Part shown: one piece after another, positions 1 to 7,471 of the stretch
Layout of the letters: every line of letters starts with the position of its first letter
How positions within the stretch are numbered: the stretch's first letter is position 1
Source: Leptospira sp. WS60.C2
GTDB lineage: Bacteria; Spirochaetota; Leptospiria; Leptospirales; Leptospiraceae
DNA: 64,000 bases
Direction: 5' to 3'
Assembly: GCF_040833955.1 (NCBI RefSeq)
Contig: NZ_CP162133.1
Location: 2,708,501-2,772,500 of the forward strand
Position numbers and translations under genes: made by a program
Notes under the pieces: generated by a model
Seen by the model: only the letters and a program-made list of their open reading frames with translations
Databases searched by the model: none
What the model was told of the DNA's origin: nothing

Positions 1-1
1 A

Positions 2-1672
2 GAACAATTTGTGAGCAAATGGGAAGAAGAACTCGGAAGGATTCGCGAAGACCAAAATTATAGCATCGAAAAACTACAAGACCGCATGAAAGAAATCCAT
101 GTGGAAGGTGCTGATCTTCTCGGAGAATTCCAAAACCAATTCCAAAAAGCAAAAACCAATTTGGAACTTGTGGCCGAATCCAAAACAAAAGAAAGTATCT
201 CCCGTTTGGAAGAAGAAGCAAAACTTGCTCGTAACGAAGTAGAACGAATCCTCAAACACCTAGAAGAATCAGGAGAATCCTTCTTCAACTTACAAGAAGA
301 AAAGATGGACCGATTGAACGAAACGATCGATTCTAAAATCTCTCACCAACTCACGAAACTTCTGGACAAAGGGAATGTACAACTCGGTCAATTAGAAGAA
401 AAAATTTCGAACCATCTAAACACAGTTCGTCGCAACTTAGAAGAAAGTATCAAACGCTCCAAAGACGAATCGAAAAAACAAATCGAAACCTACCAAAGAG
501 ATTACGAAAAATCGTTCAAAGAAATTGCAAAAGAAAGCCAAGACTTCTTAAAAGACAGTTTGGATCGTTTCCATGATCTCAAATTTGAAATCCAAACTGG
601 TTTGGAATCTTTGAACGAAACCAAAGAAGAAACGTTGACTGGGTTCCAAAACGAATTGGAATCTCTGAAAGAAGAAATCTTAACACTATCAAGCGAACTC
701 GAGACCGTAAAAGAACACTCAGATTTATTTGCTTCCGCAAAACAAATTGCAGACGAATCGAACAAAGCTGTAGAAGAAATTTCTGAAGCATTACGATCTC
801 TAGAAAAAGGAAAACCAGATTTGGAGCTAGTCCAATCGGCAATTTCTGAATTCAGCGAGATGCGAACTCAAATCGCAAACGAACTTGAGCTTTTAAAGGA
901 AGCACAGTTCCAATCAGAAGACATCGACAAACAAATCCAAATCCTCGCTTCCAACCTAGTTCACGTTTCAGAAACCATGGAAGGATTTGAAGAGAGTCTA
1001 ACAGAGGTTAGCTCCATCGAGGCTCGTGTGACAGGTCTCTCAAAAGAACAAGCAAAAATCGAATCCTTTTTGTCGTCTCTCCAAGAGTCGCAAGATTCTG
1101 TGTTCCACCTGGTGGAAAATTTGGAAGGCCAAAAACACAATGCACGCGAACTCCAAGCGCGCCTCGACATCCTTGACCGCGAAATCGATGTAGTGGAAGC
1201 CAGAGAGAAAGAACTCACGGAAACGATCCGCCAAGCAGAAAACCGTACAGCATTCCTAGTCGAGCGAGAAGCGCAGATTGATTCTGTAGAACGCAAATTC
1301 GACAAAATTGAAGAACTCCTTGGTGACCTTTCCGATAGACACCGCCAAATCCTCACCTTACAAAAACGATTGGAAGACCTCAAAGAATCCACAAAAGACA
1401 CAAAGGACGACTTGGAATCTCTCCTAGGAGAGGCGGACGAAACCTTCGAAAAACTCTCACAATTCCTGGACATCGTCCAAGGAGCGATGCAAAATCCCTC
1501 TACCTCCCCCAAAATGGACCGAAAAAATTCGGGAAATCCCTTGGTCGAGCGAAAAAGGGCGACCATCCAAAGCCTCCACGACAATTACCAATGGTCTTCT
1601 GAGGCAATCAGTGAAAAATTAAATATTGAAAAATCCCTCGTAGATAGCATCCTCGGAGTTAGAAAGAAATAA
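2..1672 (+). CDS. SpiroCoCo-type long coiled-coil protein (5' end outside window)
   Basis: Reading frame is open from base 2, so the gene probably begins upstream; a GTG at 11 is the first start-like codon in the window but has no convincing ribosome site. The visible protein is nearly all heptad-patterned Glu/Lys/Leu sequence with few Pro or Gly, i.e. a long alpha-helical coiled coil with no signal peptide or membrane segment visible. The last ~45 residues differ: after a Pro/Ser linker (about residues 497-510) comes a compact helical segment ending in IEKSLVDSILGVRKK that resembles a small helix-turn-helix-like cap (ATIQSLHDNYQWSSEAISEK region). This layout matches leptospiral SpiroCoCo coiled-coil proteins, thought to be structural; function is inferred only from family resemblance. 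It ends 11 bp before the histone-fold gene and may be cotranscribed with it. Confidence 0.75.
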   Translation, partial: EQFVSKWEEELGRIREDQNYSIEKLQDRMKEIHVEGADLLGEFQNQFQKAKTNLELVAESKTKESISRLEEEAKLARNEVERILKHLEESGESFFNLQEEKMDRLNETIDSKISHQLTKLLDKGNVQLGQLEEKISNHLNTVRRNLEESIKRSKDESKKQIETYQRDYEKSFKEIAKESQDFLKDSLDRFHDLKFEIQTGLESLNETKEETLTGFQNELESLKEEILTLSSELETVKEHSDLFASAKQIADESNKAVEEISEALRSLEKGKPDLELVQSAISEFSEMRTQIANELELLKEAQFQSEDIDKQIQILASNLVHVSETMEGFEESLTEVSSIEARVTGLSKEQAKIESFLSSLQESQDSVFHLVENLEGQKHNARELQARLDILDREIDVVEAREKELTETIRQAENRTAFLVEREAQIDSVERKFDKIEELLGDLSDRHRQILTLQKRLEDLKESTKDTKDDLESLLGEADETFEKLSQFLDIVQGAMQNPSTSPKMDRKNSGNPLVERKRATIQSLHDNYQWSSEAISEKLNIEKSLVDSILGVRKK

Positions 1673-1683
1673 CCGAGGTATCC

Positions 1684-1887
1684 ATGTCCGAAGAACAAAC
1701 AGAAACAACGTCAAAAGAATCCCTTATTGTCACTTCTAAGGTGAAAGCTTACATCAAAAGTAAGGGATTTATGACCTCAGGGGATGCGATCGACGGGATC
1801 AACGAAGAAATTTACCGACTCATCGACAGAGCATTAGAAAGAACGTCTGCCAACAAAAGAACAACGGTTCGGTCTACTGATTTCTAA
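1684..1887 (+). CDS. Bacterial histone-fold DNA-binding protein
   Basis: A 67-residue protein with a good Shine-Dalgarno (GAGG at 1675-1678). After a short acidic/Thr N-terminus (residues 1-12) it reads VTSKVKAYIKSKG, then a central helix (about 34-54), then a basic loop and strand KRTTVRSTDF at the extreme C-terminus. This aligns with the archaeal histone end GRKTIKAEDI: Arg59 and Thr61 form the RT pair and Asp66 is the R-D clamp Asp. The protein stops right after that motif, so helix alpha3 is essentially absent, as in the short bacterial histones described from Bdellovibrio and Leptospira. Expected role: a dimeric, abundant chromatin protein in the nucleoid. It sits 3 bp before map and 11 bp after the coiled-coil gene, so it is probably part of the same transcript. 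The fold assignment is strong; the DNA-binding mode is inference. Confidence 0.85.
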   Translation: MSEEQTETTSKESLIVTSKVKAYIKSKGFMTSGDAIDGINEEIYRLIDRALERTSANKRTTVRSTDF

Positions 1888-1890
1888 TCC

Positions 1891-2646
1891 GTGATTTATA
1901 TCAAAAACAAGTCAGAAATTGAAAAGATGAGAAAGGCGGGAAAGTTTGCCGCCGAACTCCTCCTGTATTTAGAACCCTTTGTGAAATCAGGTGTTTCCAC
2001 TCTGGAACTCAACGACATCGCAGAGGCGTATACCAAAAAAAACGGGCACCGTTCCGCCCCACTCGGCTACAAAGGGTTTCCCAAATCCATTTGTACTTCC
2101 ATCAACCAGGTAGTCTGCCATGGGATTCCCAAAAAGGAAGATGTTTTGGCGGATGGAGACATCGTCAATTTGGATGTTTCTCCCATTGTTGACGGTTACA
2201 TCGGCGACACTTCCAAAACCTTTATTGTGGGTGGAAAAACAACTCCCGAAGCAGAAAAGTTAGTAGCTGATACCGAAAAAGCCATGTGGATCGGAATCGA
2301 ACAGATCAAACCAGGTAACCGGATTGATGATATCGGAAATGCCATCGACGATTTTCTAACCCCTCTCGGGTATGGAATCGTGCGAGACCTTATGGGCCAT
2401 GGAGTGGGACGCAATTTTCACGAAGAACCACAAGTGCCACACTTTCGTTCCCCGAGGAAACTAGCCAAAATAGAGCCTGGAATGATTTTTACTGTGGAAC
2501 CGATGGTCAATTTGGGAACTTGGGAAGTGAATTTTGATCGTTCTGATAAATGGACCGTCCGAACCAAAGATGGAAAATTGTCGGCTCAGTTTGAACACAC
2601 AGTCCTTGTCACAGACAAAGGCTATGAAATTCTCACAAAAGTCTAA
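1891..2646 (+). CDS. map: Methionine aminopeptidase, type I
   Basis: Removes the initiator methionine from nascent proteins in the cytoplasm. The 251-residue length is the family norm for the short bacterial type I form. All five metal ligands can be placed: Asp in NLDVSP, Asp in IGDTSKTF, His in MGHGVGRNFHEEP, Glu in FTVEPMV and Glu in QFEHTVLV; the substrate-site His is in SAPLGYKGFPKS/CHGIP context. Starts with GTG only 3 bp after the histone stop and lacks a clear ribosome site of its own, so translation is probably coupled to the upstream gene. Enzyme identity is secure. Confidence 0.96.
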   Translation: MIYIKNKSEIEKMRKAGKFAAELLLYLEPFVKSGVSTLELNDIAEAYTKKNGHRSAPLGYKGFPKSICTSINQVVCHGIPKKEDVLADGDIVNLDVSPIVDGYIGDTSKTFIVGGKTTPEAEKLVADTEKAMWIGIEQIKPGNRIDDIGNAIDDFLTPLGYGIVRDLMGHGVGRNFHEEPQVPHFRSPRKLAKIEPGMIFTVEPMVNLGTWEVNFDRSDKWTVRTKDGKLSAQFEHTVLVTDKGYEILTKV

Positions 2647-2704
2647 AGAAAACGTTCTTGCAATCTAAGTTCGTTTGTCGTCTAATCGGAAGTGAGGGTT
2701 TCCT

Positions 2705-2836
2705 ATGAAATTAACTGTTAGTCTACTTTCCGTTTTGCTATTTGCATCGTCTGTATTTGCCATTTGCCCAGGTAAGGAAAAACGTTCCTGCCCAGGTCAT
2801 GACAAATTAGTAGAGTGTCCACACGACGGAAAATAA
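2705..2836 (+). CDS. Small secreted Cys-rich peptide, function unknown
   Basis: A 43-codon gene. The first ~19 residues (MKLTVSLLSVLLFASSVFA) are a clean Sec signal peptide with an AxA-like cleavage site. The mature part is only about 24 residues and is dense in Cys, Pro and His: ICPGKEK, then CPGHDK, then ECPHDGK. Three CP pairs with His nearby suggest metal binding or disulfides, which is inference. Ribosome site GAGGGTTTCCT lies upstream of the ATG. It ends 5 bp before the response regulator ATG, so the two are probably cotranscribed. I do not recognise a family. Confidence 0.6.
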   Translation: MKLTVSLLSVLLFASSVFAICPGKEKRSCPGHDKLVECPHDGK

Positions 2837-2841
2837 TTCCC

Positions 2842-3237
2842 ATGAACCGCGCCATCCTCTTCGTCGATGACGAACAAATCATTTTGATGAGTTTGAAGTC
2901 TCAATTGAAAAAACATTTTGGGAACGAGTATCGTTATGAGACTGCCCAGAATACGGAAGAGGCATGGTCGATCATTGAAGAATTGGCCGAAGAAGGCATC
3001 AACATTCTCATCATCATTTCGGATTGGCTTATGCCCAACCAACGTGGTGATGAGTTTTTACGAGAAGTACACAAAACTTACCCTGAGATTCAGAAAATTA
3101 TTATTTCTGGTCATATCGATGAACACTCCCTCAACCAATTGAAAGGGGAAGTGGATCTTCATAGTTTTTTAAACAAACCTTGGTCCGAATCGGATTTAAT
3201 CAAAAAAGTGGAAGACGCGATAACGAAGATTGCCTAG
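2842..3237 (+). CDS. Single-domain response regulator (CheY-like receiver)
   Basis: 131 residues consisting of one receiver domain and no output domain. Acidic pocket Asp9-Asp10, phosphoacceptor Asp61 (IISDWLMP), and conserved Lys112 (LNKPW) are visible; the LNKPW form of the Lys motif is typical of receivers found with HD-GYP or RpfG-like regulators. ATG at 2842 chosen over an in-frame GTG at 2815 because the latter overlaps the small peptide gene. It likely signals by protein contact with a partner not encoded here. Its stop codon abuts the hairpin that precedes thiM. Confidence 0.88.
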   Translation: MNRAILFVDDEQIILMSLKSQLKKHFGNEYRYETAQNTEEAWSIIEELAEEGINILIIISDWLMPNQRGDEFLREVHKTYPEIQKIIISGHIDEHSLNQLKGEVDLHSFLNKPWSESDLIKKVEDAITKIA

Positions 3238-3254
3238 GTTTCCTTAGGAAACCT
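3236..3254 (+). promoter_or_regulatory. Hairpin covering the thiM ribosome-binding region
   Basis: Perfect inverted repeat AGGTTTCC / GGAAACCT with a TTA loop, starting inside the response regulator stop codon and ending 4 bp before the thiM ATG. The only Shine-Dalgarno-like bases for thiM (AGGAAA) lie in the stem, so the hairpin could lower thiM translation, or act as a weak end to the upstream message. No TPP riboswitch core is present. Regulatory role is inference. Confidence 0.45.
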
Positions 3255-3258
3255 CCGT

Positions 3259-4062
3259 ATGTCTCAGCAAATTACAAAAAATACAATTGAAGATTTAGAA
3301 CAATTACGCTCCAAATCACCTCTCATTCATAATATTACCAACTACGTTGTGATGAATAACACTGCCAATGCCTTACTTGCCATTGGTGCCTCTCCCATCA
3401 TGGCTCACGCGATCGAAGAAGTGGAAGAAATGGTTACAATTTGTTCGGCTACTGTCATCAATATTGGAACTCTCTCCGAACCTTGGATCCAAAGTATGGA
3501 ACTTGCTGCTAAAAAAGCAGTATCCTTAAAAAAACCTTTGGTTCTCGATCCAGTGGGAGCAGGTGCAAGTAACATTCGTAATGCGGCAATTCGAAGAATC
3601 TTAGATGCCGGAAATCCAAGCATCATCAGAGGAAATGCTTCCGAAATTCTATCGACACTCTCCTCTTCGGGAAAGACAAAAGGAGTGGATGCAACAGATT
3701 CTTCTGAATCTGCGGTGGAAACAGGAAAGTCACTTTCCAAAGTCTCTGGCGGTGTTGTTGTCATTTCTGGTGCCACTGATTATGTATTAAAAGGAACAGA
3801 TCTTTCTCAAATCTCCAATGGGGATGCACTGATGACAAAAGTGACGGGTCTCGGATGTACGGCTTCCGCCCTTTGTGGTGCCTTTGCTTCCGTACAATCT
3901 GACCAGTTCCGTGCGGCAACCTCCGCCATGGTGGTCATGGGCATTGCGGGAGAGATGGCAAAAACAAAAACAACAAGTCCTGGCAGTTTTCAAGTGGCAT
4001 TTCTCGATGCTCTTTACGAGATAAACGCGGACATCATCAAACAACGAATCAATGCAAAATAA
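3259..4062 (+). CDS. thiM: Hydroxyethylthiazole kinase
   Basis: Phosphorylates 4-methyl-5-(2-hydroxyethyl)thiazole in thiamine salvage. The 267-residue length is standard. Family signatures: SPLIHNITNYVVMNNTANALLAIGASPIMAH near the N-terminus, the VLDPVGAGAS phosphate loop region, IRGNASEIL, and the C-terminal VTGLGCTASALCGAF anion hole with its catalytic Cys. Overlaps thiE by 11 bp, so both are in one operon and give thiazole-phosphate and its coupling enzyme together. This supports thiamine salvage; no pyrimidine genes are in the window. Confidence 0.96.
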   Translation: MSQQITKNTIEDLEQLRSKSPLIHNITNYVVMNNTANALLAIGASPIMAHAIEEVEEMVTICSATVINIGTLSEPWIQSMELAAKKAVSLKKPLVLDPVGAGASNIRNAAIRRILDAGNPSIIRGNASEILSTLSSSGKTKGVDATDSSESAVETGKSLSKVSGGVVVISGATDYVLKGTDLSQISNGDALMTKVTGLGCTASALCGAFASVQSDQFRAATSAMVVMGIAGEMAKTKTTSPGSFQVAFLDALYEINADIIKQRINAK

Positions 4063-4684
4063 AATCCAAGGGGTGTATCTGGTGACAGACAGACCCCTTT
4101 GTATCCACCATCGGATCGAGGAAGTGGTTCGCCTCTCTGCCTCAGGTGGAGTCTCTTTTGTGCAACTCAGAGAAAAAGAAACAACCTCTAGAGAATTTTT
4201 GGAACTCGCCCTTCATTTAAAAAAAATTCTAACTCCCTTCCATGTTCCCCTCATCATCAATGACAGAGTTGACATATGTTTGGCGGCACGTGCCGATGGG
4301 GTACACTTGGGCCAAACGGATTTACCATGGTCAGAGGCAAGAAGACTACTCGGAACAGAAGCCATCATCGGACTTTCCATTGAGACAAAAGAAGACTGGG
4401 AAACTTTACAAAAACAGGATCCAAATCCAGCCTTAGACTATTTGGCAGTTTCACCTGTTTTTGATACTCCTACAAAAACGAATACCAAACCAGCAATGGG
4501 ACTAGCAGGTGTTCGTTGGCTAAAAGAAAAAACAAAACTTCCCATCGTCGCCATCGGTGGGATCCAAATCGGGAATGCGAAAGAAGTGATTTTGGCGGGT
4601 GCTGATTGTCTTGCGGTGGTGAGTGCCATTTGTTCGGCAACTGACCCGAAAGAAGTGACTCTTGCTTTAAAAAATTTATTCTAA
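4052..4684 (+). CDS. thiE: Thiamine phosphate synthase
   Basis: Joins hydroxymethylpyrimidine diphosphate and thiazole phosphate to make thiamine phosphate; TIM-barrel enzyme, 210 residues as usual. Signatures seen: VQLREKE (diphosphate/pyrimidine binding), INDRVDICLAARADGVHLGQ, the SPVFDTPTKT loop, and AIGGI near the C-terminus with LAGADCLAVVSAI phosphate binding. Its start overlaps the 3' end of thiM by 11 bp and its stop overlaps the convergent queG stop by 4 bp. Confidence 0.95.
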   Translation: MQNKIQGVYLVTDRPLCIHHRIEEVVRLSASGGVSFVQLREKETTSREFLELALHLKKILTPFHVPLIINDRVDICLAARADGVHLGQTDLPWSEARRLLGTEAIIGLSIETKEDWETLQKQDPNPALDYLAVSPVFDTPTKTNTKPAMGLAGVRWLKEKTKLPIVAIGGIQIGNAKEVILAGADCLAVVSAICSATDPKEVTLALKNLF

Positions 4685-5643
4685 GTGACTTGGTTACGGT
4701 TCCAAATAGAAACACCAATCCGTTCAATTGCTGAGTCCCGAAAGTAAGTATGAAATTCTTCTTCCGTTAAAAAGTTTTTTTCTAAAAACGTGTTTTCCTT
4801 CCAGAACTCACGAGGTAAAAAACTCATCTCTCTTGTCTCCACCTGATTTCGTTTGGCGATTCCTTCATTCCAAGGACATACTTCTTGGCAAAGATCGCAA
4901 CCATACACCCAACCTTTTCGATCCCATTCCATAAAAGAGTCTGTCACTTCGGACGTACTTCGATCTTCAATGGTTAAATAGGAAATACATTTTGAGGCAT
5001 CAATTTGATAAGGTTCCAAAGCATTGGTGGGACATATATCAAGGCATCGACGACAACTTCCACAATGATCTGTTGTTTTTTCTTCTTTTGGTGTTTCGCC
5101 TAACTCTAAATCAGTGAGAATGATCGATAGAAAAAAATAGGAACCTAACTTAGGATGGATGAGATTTGTATGTTTTCCTTGCCAAACAACACCAGATTCT
5201 CTTGTGAGAATTTTCTCTGCGATAGGAAGGCTATCCACAGACTGTCGAAATTTAAAATCTGGGTATAATTCCTTAAGTTCCTTTACAATTTGGTTCCCTT
5301 TCTTTCGTAAAACAATGTGGTAGTCGGTACCTAGTGCATACCGAGACACCTTTTTTTCCATATGAGAGAGAAGCTCTTCGCTTGTTTCCGAACGATAGAC
5401 AAACCCGAGACAGATAGCAGAAACAGGAGTAAATCCCAGATTTTCAAAACGATTGCGGATGGAAAGCGCGTGGTCTTTGGCAAACCAATCCATATTCCCA
5501 TGGCGTTTTTCAGAAATCCATCTCTCTAAATAGGAAAGATCCTTCTCTGGAATTTTCGCTTTCGTAAATCCAACAAAGGAAAATCCTTCTTTTTCGCAAA
5601 GGGACTTGATTTGTGATTGGATTGTAGAATAAGAGTTTGTCAT
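4681..5643 (-). CDS. queG: Epoxyqueuosine reductase
   Basis: Last step of queuosine tRNA modification: reduces epoxyqueuosine to queuosine using cobalamin and two [4Fe-4S] clusters. Two ferredoxin-like Cys sets are visible: CGSCRRCLDICP and, later, CDLCQEVCP with the fourth Cys contributed from the first set or nearby. N-terminal half carries the corrinoid-binding DUF1730 region (SYLERWISEKRHGNMDWF). 320 residues, slightly shorter than many homologues (about 350-380), missing the C-terminal HEAT-like tail. Its ATG shares a CATG palindrome with the divergent gene at 5642, so the two start codons overlap. Confidence 0.94.
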   Translation of the reverse strand: MTNSYSTIQSQIKSLCEKEGFSFVGFTKAKIPEKDLSYLERWISEKRHGNMDWFAKDHALSIRNRFENLGFTPVSAICLGFVYRSETSEELLSHMEKKVSRYALGTDYHIVLRKKGNQIVKELKELYPDFKFRQSVDSLPIAEKILTRESGVVWQGKHTNLIHPKLGSYFFLSIILTDLELGETPKEEKTTDHCGSCRRCLDICPTNALEPYQIDASKCISYLTIEDRSTSEVTDSFMEWDRKGWVYGCDLCQEVCPWNEGIAKRNQVETREMSFLPREFWKENTFLEKNFLTEEEFHTYFRDSAIERIGVSIWNRNQVT

Positions 5644-6028
5644 GGCAGAGAAAGAGAATGAAGTTTACCTTACACAAATCCGAAGCCTTTTGCCAAGCCA
5701 TTTGTTGGTCCAACTTCCTAAACTCATTCCTCATTTCCAGAAACTGGAAGCACTCGTTCCCATACCCAAACAAATACCGGAGCTTCTCAAAAAAGGAATC
5801 TATTTTGCTTTATTACAATCAGTGGTAAGACTTCTCGAAAGGCAAACTGACCCGATGTTACCAGAGATTGTGCCCGAATACAAAGAGTTAATCCGAACTG
5901 TGACAGAAACCTACCAAAACTTACAACCAGAGACTGAATCGAATTGGTTGGACGAATGCATCCAATATGGAGATAAGTCCGCCTATCATTGGGAGTGGAA
6001 ACATTTTGATTCGAAAGAATTATTCTAA
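5642..6028 (+). CDS. Conserved hypothetical protein, helical
   Basis: 128 residues, no signal peptide or membrane segment. Sequence is amphipathic and probably helical (LTQIRSLLPSHLLVQLPKLIPHF, then ELLKKGIYFALLQSVVRLLER), with a more polar C-terminus containing YHWEWKHFD. I recognise no family. The ATG overlaps the start codon of divergent queG by two bases, and no strong Shine-Dalgarno precedes it; a leaderless or shared bidirectional control region inside queG is possible. Confidence 0.6.
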   Translation: MAEKENEVYLTQIRSLLPSHLLVQLPKLIPHFQKLEALVPIPKQIPELLKKGIYFALLQSVVRLLERQTDPMLPEIVPEYKELIRTVTETYQNLQPETESNWLDECIQYGDKSAYHWEWKHFDSKELF

Positions 6029-6221
6029 GGTCTAGTTGTCATCCGATTCTTAGAAGCCGTTTCCATCGAACGTTTGAAACTCGCTTAAATGGGAATTCCT
6101 ATTTTACATCTCCAATACCAATCGGTAAGGTAGTTCGCGAATCGCAATCATTCAATTTGATTTGTGCATCCACGTAGAAAGAAAAAAGACAGTATCAAAA
6201 AGAGAATTCTCTTTTCTGAAA
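6029..6221. other. Intergenic region, no recognised element
   Basis: 193 bp between a plus-strand hypothetical gene and the convergent thioesterase gene. I see no open frame with a ribosome site, no strong hairpin with a T tract and no tRNA-like T-loop. Confidence 0.4.
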
Positions 6222-6617
6222 TCATAGCATTTCCTTCTGTAAAGAGTTACGAAATTCATTTGGTATTGGGAGTTTTTTCTTTTCTCTATAATCAAAGTAG
6301 ACTTGGACTGTTTTTGCTTTTACATATAGGACATCTGTTTTCTGATTTTTGATTTCGTAGGAAAATTCCCATGAAGTGGTTCCAATCTTGGAAACCCAAG
6401 TGTGAACGTAAATTTCATCTCCAGGCAATACAGAAGAAATCAAATCCATTTCCACTCGAGCAAGAACAAAGGGAATGTCTTCCAAAGTTGCTACTTGCAA
6501 ATACCGATTGCAAAAATCAAGTCTTGCCAATTCTAAATAGGCCGAATAACTCGCATTATTTACCCTACGCATCGGGTCCATGTCATTAAATCGAATTTGA
6601 ATTTCGGTTCGGATCAT
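6222..6617 (-). CDS. Acyl-CoA thioesterase, 4HBT hotdog family
   Basis: 131 residues with the single-hotdog 4-hydroxybenzoyl-CoA thioesterase layout. The active-site strand and helix read RFNDMDPMRRVNNASYSAYLELAR, matching the family's R-x-x-D-x-D-x-x-x-H-V-N-N pattern with the catalytic Asp present (NDMDP) but Arg-Arg in place of the usual Gly-His. Expected to hydrolyse acyl-CoA thioesters in the cytoplasm (YbgC/FadM-like), substrate unknown. Start ATG at 6617; stands alone, with the OmpA-domain gene upstream on the same strand. Confidence 0.85.
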   Translation of the reverse strand: MIRTEIQIRFNDMDPMRRVNNASYSAYLELARLDFCNRYLQVATLEDIPFVLARVEMDLISSVLPGDEIYVHTWVSKIGTTSWEFSYEIKNQKTDVLYVKAKTVQVYFDYREKKKLPIPNEFRNSLQKEML

Positions 6618-6684
6618 CTCAGTGACTAAATTTTCAGATTGGGCTTCTTTGTCATCCTCATCCTATGAGAATGATTTTGATTTA

Positions 6685-7158
6685 TCACCTTGGTCCTTTC
6701 ATCGAAATTTTAATTTCGACAGATCGATACAATTTTCTTTCTTGGGGAGTTTTCCCAGAAATGGGCTCAAGCGAGATCGTTTTGATTTTATCTTTGGATA
6801 CACCACAAGTTGTCAAAATTTTCCGAACTGACTGAATCCTTTGTTGCACTAGGTTTCGATTCTTTGCTAAATTGCCTGTTGTGTCGGCAGATCCAATCAA
6901 ACAAACTGAATCTAACATTTGTTTCAAAAAGGGGCTCATCCATTCTTTTAATTTTAAAACTTCCTGATCTTCCAATTTTGCACTACCTCCGTCAAAGTAG
7001 ACAACTAGTTCCAAATTGTTTAATGTAGCGATACTAGAATCAGAATCGTACACATTGTACTTTTTTGGAACTCTTACCCTACCCTCTGTTCTTTTTTTAG
7101 GCCATAAAACATAAAAAACGAACAAGAGGCTAACTAAAATTAAGGAAATCCAAACCAT
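6685..7158 (-). CDS. Membrane-anchored OmpA-domain protein
   Basis: 157 residues. One N-terminal hydrophobic segment (about residues 3-19, ISLILVSLLFVFYVLW) serves as an inner-membrane or signal anchor, followed by a basic linker and an OmpA-like C-terminal domain: the strand LVVYFDGGSAKL, then LIGSADTTGN (Asp that usually binds meso-diaminopimelate) and LVQQRIQSVRKIL with the conserved Arg. Probably binds peptidoglycan. It is divergent from the propeller lipoprotein at 7472; the same arrangement recurs at 50.9-54.1 kb. Confidence 0.8.
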   Translation of the reverse strand: MVWISLILVSLLFVFYVLWPKKRTEGRVRVPKKYNVYDSDSSIATLNNLELVVYFDGGSAKLEDQEVLKLKEWMSPFLKQMLDSVCLIGSADTTGNLAKNRNLVQQRIQSVRKILTTCGVSKDKIKTISLEPISGKTPQERKLYRSVEIKISMKGPR

Positions 7159-7471
7159 ACAACCATTAGACTCCTAAGAAAGACATAAATCATTCACAAA
7201 CCGCTGGACAATTTATTTCCAAGACCTATTGGGAGTCTTCAGAGCTAGAGAAGATACTTCCGTCAATCGTGTGATTTATTCTCTAGAATTCCCAGTTGAC
7301 TAATCATATGTTGAAGAAGACCTTACTTCACCTAATAGGAACTATTCGATTTCTGTTTATCCAAATCGAATTGCGTTTTATGGAATGAGGGTATATTTGT
7401 CATTGATCTTATGACATTCGTATGGAATTCAAAACACTAGACAGAGGAAAGTGGTTTTTGAGAATTTGGGT
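7159..7471. other. Divergent intergenic region with a 6-bp inverted repeat
   Basis: About 300 bp between the divergent OmpA-domain and propeller lipoprotein genes. It holds no convincing gene. An inverted repeat TGTCAT / ATGACA with a 7-nt spacer lies at 7398-7416 and could be an operator; this is weak. Promoters for both genes must be here, but I cannot assign them confidently. Confidence 0.35.

Noticed and set aside
961..1584. 207-codon open frame antisense to the coiled-coil gene
   Set aside because: Mirrors the low-stop Glu/Lys-rich coding strand, no ribosome site, no protein-like pattern.
3150..3258. TPP riboswitch upstream of thiM
   Set aside because: The conserved CTGAGA and ACCTGA cores are missing; only a short hairpin is present.
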